Source: Actinoplanes cyaneus
GTDB lineage: Bacteria > Actinomycetota > Actinomycetes > Mycobacteriales > Micromonosporaceae
Length of the DNA stretch: 34,001 nt
Direction: 5' to 3'
Assembly: GCF_016862095.1 (NCBI RefSeq)
Contig: NZ_BOMH01000088.1
Span: 1 to 34,001, forward strand
Shown here: one piece after another, positions 29,748-34,001 of the stretch
Layout: the number at the start of each line of letters is the position of its first letter
How positions within the stretch are numbered: position 1 is the stretch's first letter
Program-made: the position numbers and the translations under genes
Notes under the pieces: generated by a model
What the model saw: the letters and a program-made list of their open reading frames with translations, nothing else
Told to the model about the DNA's origin: nothing
Database searches by the model: none

Positions 29748-31004
29748 TAGCGTCAGACCATCTTCAAACGGTGTCCGAAGGCCTGGAGATAATCAGTCAG
29801 GCCGCTCGAGCGGTGGATTGGCCCCATCGGCGTTGTTTTTCGCTGCGGATGCGGGCACGTTCGCGGCGTTGGGCGGCGAGGACGTCAGGATGGCGGGCGT
29901 TAGCGTTGCGCCAGCGCAGGTATCGGTACAGGTGACGGGTCAGCGCCGGATGGTCCGGGTGGTCCGAGCCGGCGATCACGAAGGTGCGTAGCGGCCCGAA
30001 CTGGGCCTCGATCGGGTTGGCCCAGGACGCGTATGTCGGGGTGAAACACCAGCTCGACCTTGTTGCGGGTCGCGCACGCCCGGATCGCTTTGCCTTTATG
30101 AGCCGACAGGTTGTCCAGGATTACGTAGATCGGCGCACCGTCCGGCCTCGCTCGGCGGATCGACTTGAGCGCGGCGAGAGTGTTCACCGCGCTCTTGCGG
30201 CGGTGCACGACGCCCCAGAGTTGGTCGTCGAGACCGAATAGCAGCCGTGGAACTGCCGGACACCGTGCAGCTTGTGATAGTTCGCCGGCAGCTGCCGCGG
30301 GTGGTTCTTGGGTGCCCAGCCGGAGCCGGCCTGTGGGCGGATGGCCAGCGGCCCGAACTCATCGAACGCGAACACCCGCTGCGAAAAATGTGTGGTGACG
30401 TAGTCGATGCGGGCGAGTTTCGTGTCGCGGTGCGGGTCGTTGGATTCTTTCCAGGTCTTGGTTCGCTGGAAGCTGATCTATTCTTGATTAGCAGTTGACG
30501 CAGCCGTTCCCGCCCGATGGTGATCGGGCGGGCGGCCAGTGAGCGCAGGTAATCGGTGAGTTTGCGGATGCTCCACCGGGTGAATGGCCGCCCCAAAGCT
30601 TCGGGGCGGTGTTGGCCGTCGCGACGATGAAGGTTTCCTCGTCAGGACTGATCAGGCGGGAACGGCCACCCGCCCACCGAGGGTCCAGGCTGGCCATACC
30701 CATCTCGTTGAACCGGTGGATCACCTGCCGGATCGTTTCCTCGTCCGCCTGAACGAGGCGAGCGATCGCCGGCACGGTGTTCCCACCGGCCGACGCCAGC
30801 ACAACCATCGCCCGCCGTAATCGGATCGGTGAGCCGGTACCACCTCTGCGAGTGACGCGCAGCAACTGCTGACCTTCCTGGTCGCTCAGCCGTCGCACAC
30901 GTACGGGATCTGCCACCACCCAGCCTGACCGTCACGACCCCGTAAGCGCCGCAGGCCCGGCGTCGTGTCAGTCAACACCGTGAACGTTCATGGTCACGGC
31001 ACTA
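29748..31004 (-). mobile_element. IS630-family insertion sequence (decayed)
   Basis: The element of about 1.26 kb has TA at both outer edges (29748-29749 and 31003-31004), as expected for IS630/Tc1-type target duplication. Ends read inward TA-GCGTCAGACCAT on the left and TA-GTGCCGTGACCAT on the right, an imperfect inverted repeat. Size and transposase family agree with IS630. The left boundary is less certain, because the left end matches the right end only partly and another TAGCCA lies 6 nt further out at 29742. Confidence 0.75.
29797..30919 (-). pseudogene. IS630-family transposase with four frameshifts
   Basis: Reading leftwards from GTG 30919, the protein can be followed through five segments in changing frames. 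They cover the HTH part (VRRLSDQEGQQLLRVTRRG, then NTVPAIARLVQADEETIRQV), RPFTRWSIRKLTDYLRSLAA, the first catalytic Asp in FAFDEFGPLAIRPQ, the second in VILDNLSAHKGKA, and after another shift WANPIEAQFGPLRTFVIAGS with the catalytic Glu. The DDE triad is thus recognisable. Breaks lie near 30,595, 30,480, 30,235 and 30,045. The first two look like single-base deletions and the last like an extra T. Too many for programmed frameshifting, so the transposase should be inactive. Confidence 0.88.
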
Positions 31005-31596
31005 GCCAGCTACCTGCGGACCGGACAGTCGCTGAGCAGTTGCGCGGTGACTGCGGCGATGGTGCAGGGTTCGGCCGTCCGGTCCATCGGTGTGGGAGCG
31101 GTGATCCGGCCGACCGTAACTGGGGGAGCTCTTCTCCGACCGGCAGGCGACAGCCGCTGAGACAACTGAGTTGCGTGTTTCGGGTCGGCGCTCCGGATCA
31201 TGTTGCTGGTCTGTGTCGCGGCGGGTCTGTAGCAGTCGGCCGCTACTGGTAGCGCAGTCGCCAGCAGTGTTACCGGTAGCGGCATCCGCGGTCGGGCGCC
31301 ATGACGGGCGTTGGTTTGCCAGGTCCGGACGGCGTTCGGATAGCGCGGTATCGCTGACCGCTACGGTAACGCCGCGGGATCGGGGTGCTGGAGCGTCCGT
31401 TCGGGACGACGAGCCGTTGGCGGGCTGGCGCCTGGTGCCTGGTTGTCTGCTTCGCCGCCGGGGGGTCAGTGGGTTGTGGCTGCGCTGTGAGCAGGGGGCC
31501 GCCGGGGGGATGAGCTGGTCTCGGTTGCGAGGTTGCGGGGTGGGGTGGCGGTGGCAGTCGCGCCAGCGTCAATGGGTATTGAGCAGCATCTTCGGT
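31005..31596. other. Non-coding leader of the mobilisation genes, probable oriT region
   Basis: This 590-bp stretch between the IS end and the MobC-like gene has no convincing gene; frames here are rich in Arg, Ser and Cys. It is full of short inverted repeats (31240-31282; cggcgtt/aacgccg at 31330-31336 and 31368-31374; caactgagttg near 31,174). Repeated CGCTAC-type boxes near GGTA occur three times. Placement directly upstream of mobC and relaxase genes is where origins of transfer usually lie. Confidence 0.5.
31240..31282. repeat. oriT-like inverted repeat upstream of MobC/relaxase
   Basis: ccgctactggta (31240-31251) and taccggtagcgg (31271-31282) match at 11 of 12 paired positions with a 19-bp spacer. 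A third related box (ccgctacggtaa, 31358-31369) follows. Such arms are typical relaxase recognition hairpins; no nic site can be assigned by eye. Confidence 0.55.
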
Positions 31597-32028
31597 GTGG
31601 ATATCGAGGGATTTTCTGCTGCTGCGGGTGATGTCCGTGGCCGGGATCGAAGGCATTTGTACCCGGGTCGGGTGCGGCGTTTGGCGCCGCGTTTCACTGA
31701 CGATGAGCTTGGTGAGGTGAGGAACGCGGCCCGGGAGGTGGGGATGACTCCGACGGGGTTTCTTGCTGAGGCAGCGCTTGCCTACGCCCGGCGGGCCCGG
31801 CCGGCAGGGCTGGAACCGGTTCGGGAGCAGCTGCGTTTATTGCAGCTGGATTTGTTCGAGACGGCTGCTGCGACGGGGCGTATCAGCGCGGACCTGCATG
31901 ACGGTGTGGCCGTGTTCGCGGTCAGCGGGGTTGTTCCGCAGGCGTTGGAGCGCGTGGTCCGGTTGTGTGAGCAGCGGTTGGATGTCCTTGATGACATTAT
32001 CGATCGTATTGACGGGCGTTTGCGGTGA
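31597..32028 (+). CDS. MobC-like relaxosome accessory protein
   Basis: This protein of about 143 aa contains a ribbon-helix-helix-type start (RVRRLAPRFTDDELGEVRNA, then REVGMTPTGFLAEAALAYAR), the normal MobC DNA-binding region. A coiled helical C-terminus follows (REQLRLLQLDLFETAAATG, then LERVVRLCEQRLDVLDDIID). GTG 31597 is a tentative start. TTG 31579 and ATG 31510 are alternatives, and the open frame runs back to 31171 with composition that does not look coding. Its stop overlaps the relaxase GTG by 4 nt. It would bind oriT and help the relaxase nick it. Confidence 0.72.
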   Translation: MDIEGFSAAAGDVRGRDRRHLYPGRVRRLAPRFTDDELGEVRNAAREVGMTPTGFLAEAALAYARRARPAGLEPVREQLRLLQLDLFETAAATGRISADLHDGVAVFAVSGVVPQALERVVRLCEQRLDVLDDIIDRIDGRLR

Positions 32029-33470
32029 TCCCGAAGGTAGCGGCTCGCGGAAGCGACGTTGCTGGTCTGCTGCGTTATCTGTACGGGCCGGGTAGACGTG
32101 AGGAGCACAGCAATCCGCATCTGATAGCGGCGTGGGATTCTGCGCGGCCGTTGGCCAAGCTGGAGCCGCTGATCGGTGGGCAGGGCCGGGTTGAGGTTCG
32201 TGCGCTGGCTCGTCTGCTGGAGCAGCCGGTGCACTGCGGCCAGTACCCGCCTGCCCAGCCGGTGTGGCACTGTTCGGTGCGCAACCACGCCGCTGATCGG
32301 ATTCTGTCCGACGGTGAGTGGGCGCATGTTGCGCGGGAGATGGTCGCCGGTGCGGGGCTTGCTGCTCACGGTGACACGCGGGCGGTGCGTTGGGTGGCGG
32401 TGCGACATGCCGTTGACCACATTCATATTGTGGCCACGCTCGTGCGCCAGGACGGGGCAACGGTGTGGCTGCCCAAGGGTTTGTGGCGCCGATGTCAGCT
32501 GACTGCACGCAGGCTTGAGATTCAGTACGGGCTGCGCCGGGTTGGTCCTCCGGATTACACCGGGCATCGCTATCCGGACAGCGTTGAGATCAGCGAGGCG
32601 GTGCGGGCCGGGCGTAGCGGTACCTTACGCGAGGAGTTGCGTGGTCGGGTTCGGGTGGCTGCGGCGGCAGCCGGCACCGAGGACGAGTTCTTCGACGTGC
32701 TGGGCGGTAGTGGTGTGCTGGTGCGGTTGCGGACCAGCGATCATGCTGGGCAGGCGTGCGGGTATGCGGTCGCGTTACCGGGGGTGCGTACTGCTGCTGG
32801 CCAGCCGATCTACTTCGGTGGGGGCCGGCTTGCGGCTGACATGACACTGCCCAAACTGCGTATGCGATGGAGCGTCGCCTCGCAGGTGCCGCCCGGGTCA
32901 CCTCGGCCAGCCGTCAACCGGCACGCTCGCGTGACCGCGTTGCGGCAGGCCGGGCAGGCCGCTCAGGACGCCGCGCGAGCCGTCGGGGACAGCGCCCGCA
33001 GTGATGGAAACGGAGTGCAGGCGACGATGGTCGCTGCCGCTGATCTGCTGGTTACCGTCGCGCGCGCCTACGAGAGAGACTGGTGTGGTCCGCTGCACCG
33101 GGCTGCGGACTACTTCGACCGGGCGGCCCGCGGCCGGTACGGGTGGGTGGCGGCACCGACGAGCCGCTCGCAGGAGTTGCGGGCGCATGCCCGGCTGATC
33201 TGGTTGATGGGCCGGGTCTCCGGTGATGACGACGCGTACGCTGCGCTGCGGCTTGTGCTGCAGTTAGGCCGGTTGGCTGACGCGATCGCGCAGCTGCGCG
33301 CGGCGCAGCTGCGTCTGCATCAGGCTCGGGATGCGCGGATCGCCGGGCTGGCGCTACGGCGTGTCGCTGCCGGCGGCCGGGCGACGGTAGCGGTGACGGC
33401 TACGTCGCGGCCTACTCCGGCGCGGACAGGCGGCGGCGGTCGGCGCACCCGGCACGGCGGTCATCTGTGA
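32025..33470 (+). CDS. Relaxase/mobilisation nuclease of an actinobacterial mobile element
   Basis: This 481-aa protein starts at GTG 32025, overlapping the mobC stop (GTGA). The N-terminus PKVAARGSDVAGLLRYLYGP and REEHSNPHLIAAWD are the hallmark of actinobacterial relaxases on integrative or mobilisable elements. The metal-binding histidine motif is H128-x3-H132-x-H134 (RHAVDHIHIVATL). Residues after about 290 are helical and basic, ending in a Gly/Arg-rich tail. It should nick oriT and lead the DNA strand into a recipient. No helicase, coupling protein or integrase is in the window, so the element is mobilisable rather than shown to be self-transmissible. Codons include many T-ending ones, unlike the left half. 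Confidence 0.9.
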   Translation: MIPKVAARGSDVAGLLRYLYGPGRREEHSNPHLIAAWDSARPLAKLEPLIGGQGRVEVRALARLLEQPVHCGQYPPAQPVWHCSVRNHAADRILSDGEWAHVAREMVAGAGLAAHGDTRAVRWVAVRHAVDHIHIVATLVRQDGATVWLPKGLWRRCQLTARRLEIQYGLRRVGPPDYTGHRYPDSVEISEAVRAGRSGTLREELRGRVRVAAAAAGTEDEFFDVLGGSGVLVRLRTSDHAGQACGYAVALPGVRTAAGQPIYFGGGRLAADMTLPKLRMRWSVASQVPPGSPRPAVNRHARVTALRQAGQAAQDAARAVGDSARSDGNGVQATMVAAADLLVTVARAYERDWCGPLHRAADYFDRAARGRYGWVAAPTSRSQELRAHARLIWLMGRVSGDDDAYAALRLVLQLGRLADAIAQLRAAQLRLHQARDARIAGLALRRVAAGGRATVAVTATSRPTPARTGGGGRRTRHGGHL

Positions 33471-33598
33471 GGGTGACGCCATGGTGGGTGGCGGCACGTC
33501 ATTGCACCCGTTGAATCCTGGTGGCCCGGTGCCGGGGCTGGACCGCGCAGGTGTACGACCACCCTGCTGTTCTGAGACGGCAGGACGAGTGGTGTCAG

Positions 33599-33637
33599 AG
33601 CGAGGGCACCCGAGGTAGGCCGAAGGGTGCCCTCGCT
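33599..33637. terminator. Strong 13-bp terminator hairpin downstream of the relaxase
   Basis: agcgagggcaccc (33599-33611) pairs perfectly with gggtgccctcgct (33625-33637) around a 13-nt loop, 128 nt after the relaxase stop. Confidence 0.75.
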
Positions 33638-33642
33638 GCAGA

Positions 33643-33951
33643 TCAAGGGGGGCTTACCCTGACCGCAGCGGGCTGCCTGACACCGGTGTTCACGACTCTG
33701 TCTTGATGGCCGCGATCACAGCAGCCGTTGCAGTTAGCAACCTCGGCGATCGTCACGAGGGTGGAGGGGCTCGGCCGCCGCCAGGGCTTGCGCGCGCTCC
33801 ACGATTCCCGAACCGTGTGCCGGTTCGTAACCACCTTTTGATTGCGGCGATCCGCACGGTGGCCGGTGGCCTGCACCTGCGACGCTGCGAGGAGCCCGGT
33901 CAGCAGGCCATGCACGAGCAGGACCCCATGGCGGACGACATCACGACTCAT
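33643..33951 (-). CDS. Possible small protein, doubtful
   Basis: This 102-aa open frame, ATG 33951, begins with a hydrophobic stretch (VVRHGVLLVHGLLTGLLAAS) that could be a membrane helix, followed by a basic region. No ribosome binding site or known motif is seen, and codon bias is only moderate. It would converge on the terminator hairpin. The rest of 33,471-34,001 holds that hairpin and no other supported feature. Confidence 0.25.
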   Translation of the reverse strand: MSRDVVRHGVLLVHGLLTGLLAASQVQATGHRADRRNQKVVTNRHTVRESWSARKPWRRPSPSTLVTIAEVANCNGCCDRGHQDRVVNTGVRQPAAVRVSPP

Positions 33952-34001
33952 GCGTGGGATGTCTGGCCGTGGTGTCCCGCCCCGGGTTTGATGGAGACAT
34001 T

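Noticed and set aside
29797..30919. Programmed frameshift expression of the IS630 transposase
   Set aside because: Some IS elements use one frameshift, but four breaks of mixed direction cannot be programmed.
30965..31252. 95-codon plus-strand ORF across the IS right end
   Set aside because: It spans the IS630 terminal repeat and its junction, has no ribosome binding site, and composition is not protein-like.
1..34001. tRNA or rRNA genes
   Set aside because: No cloverleaf with a TTCGA-type T-arm and no rRNA-like stretch was seen by eye; a covariance-model scan would settle this.

Overview
The window is very GC-rich DNA with strong third-position G/C bias, frequent GTG starts and many ATGA gene overlaps. 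Its gene families (LAL-type LuxR regulator, ROK repressor, DUF1479 oxygenase, several TetR regulators, DUF4240, actinobacterial MobC/relaxase) point to a filamentous actinobacterium. Micromonosporaceae (Actinoplanes-like) is my best guess; this is inference, because no rRNA or tRNA was found to anchor it.

Region 1 (1-16,750) is a run of small regulator/target units, several of them divergent. The end of an unknown gene (2-58) is followed by a repeat-rich gap. Next come a TetR/MFS-exporter pair sharing four GAAC-N3-GTTC sites; a small basic ORF overlapping a 913-aa LAL regulator; a DUF1479 oxygenase divergent from a ROK repressor; a truncated esterase relic; a MaoC-like protein divergent from a second MFS exporter; an ABM-monooxygenase plus esterase operon divergent from an AraC regulator; a small hypothetical protein; a SnoaL-like protein divergent from an NAD-dependent epimerase; and a TetR/esterase pair around an almost perfect 30-bp palindrome. 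Convergent ends are closed by clear hairpin terminators.

Region 2 (16,762-24,866) is the most interesting part. A leftward pair (NAD-dependent epimerase with a CPGC insert, then a polytopic glycosyltransferase-like membrane protein) faces a tightly coupled rightward operon: GT2 glycosyltransferase, DUF2064 nucleotidyl/glycosyltransferase, SAM methyltransferase, a membrane molybdopterin oxidoreductase with cytochrome-b-like N-terminus and an internal twin-arginine motif, a small membrane protein, and an OmpR-type two-component system. It looks like an envelope-linked sugar pathway of unknown product coupled to redox chemistry. A leftward hemerythrin gene follows.

Region 3 (25,500-34,001) is accessory DNA with more mixed codon use. 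It holds a DUF4240 gene, remains of an integrase-type transposase fused to a frameshifted unknown gene, a flavin/PPOX-type protein, a SnoaL-like/TetR pair, a decayed IS630-family element with four frameshifts and TA-flanked ends, and a mobilisation module (oriT-like inverted repeat, MobC-like protein, relaxase). A second IS630-type end at 28,155 is almost identical, in inverted orientation, to the one at 31,004, so the SnoaL/TetR pair sits inside a 2.85-kb segment bounded by matching ends.

Several genes start 6-7 nt after a TANNNT hexamer, suggesting leaderless transcripts are common here.
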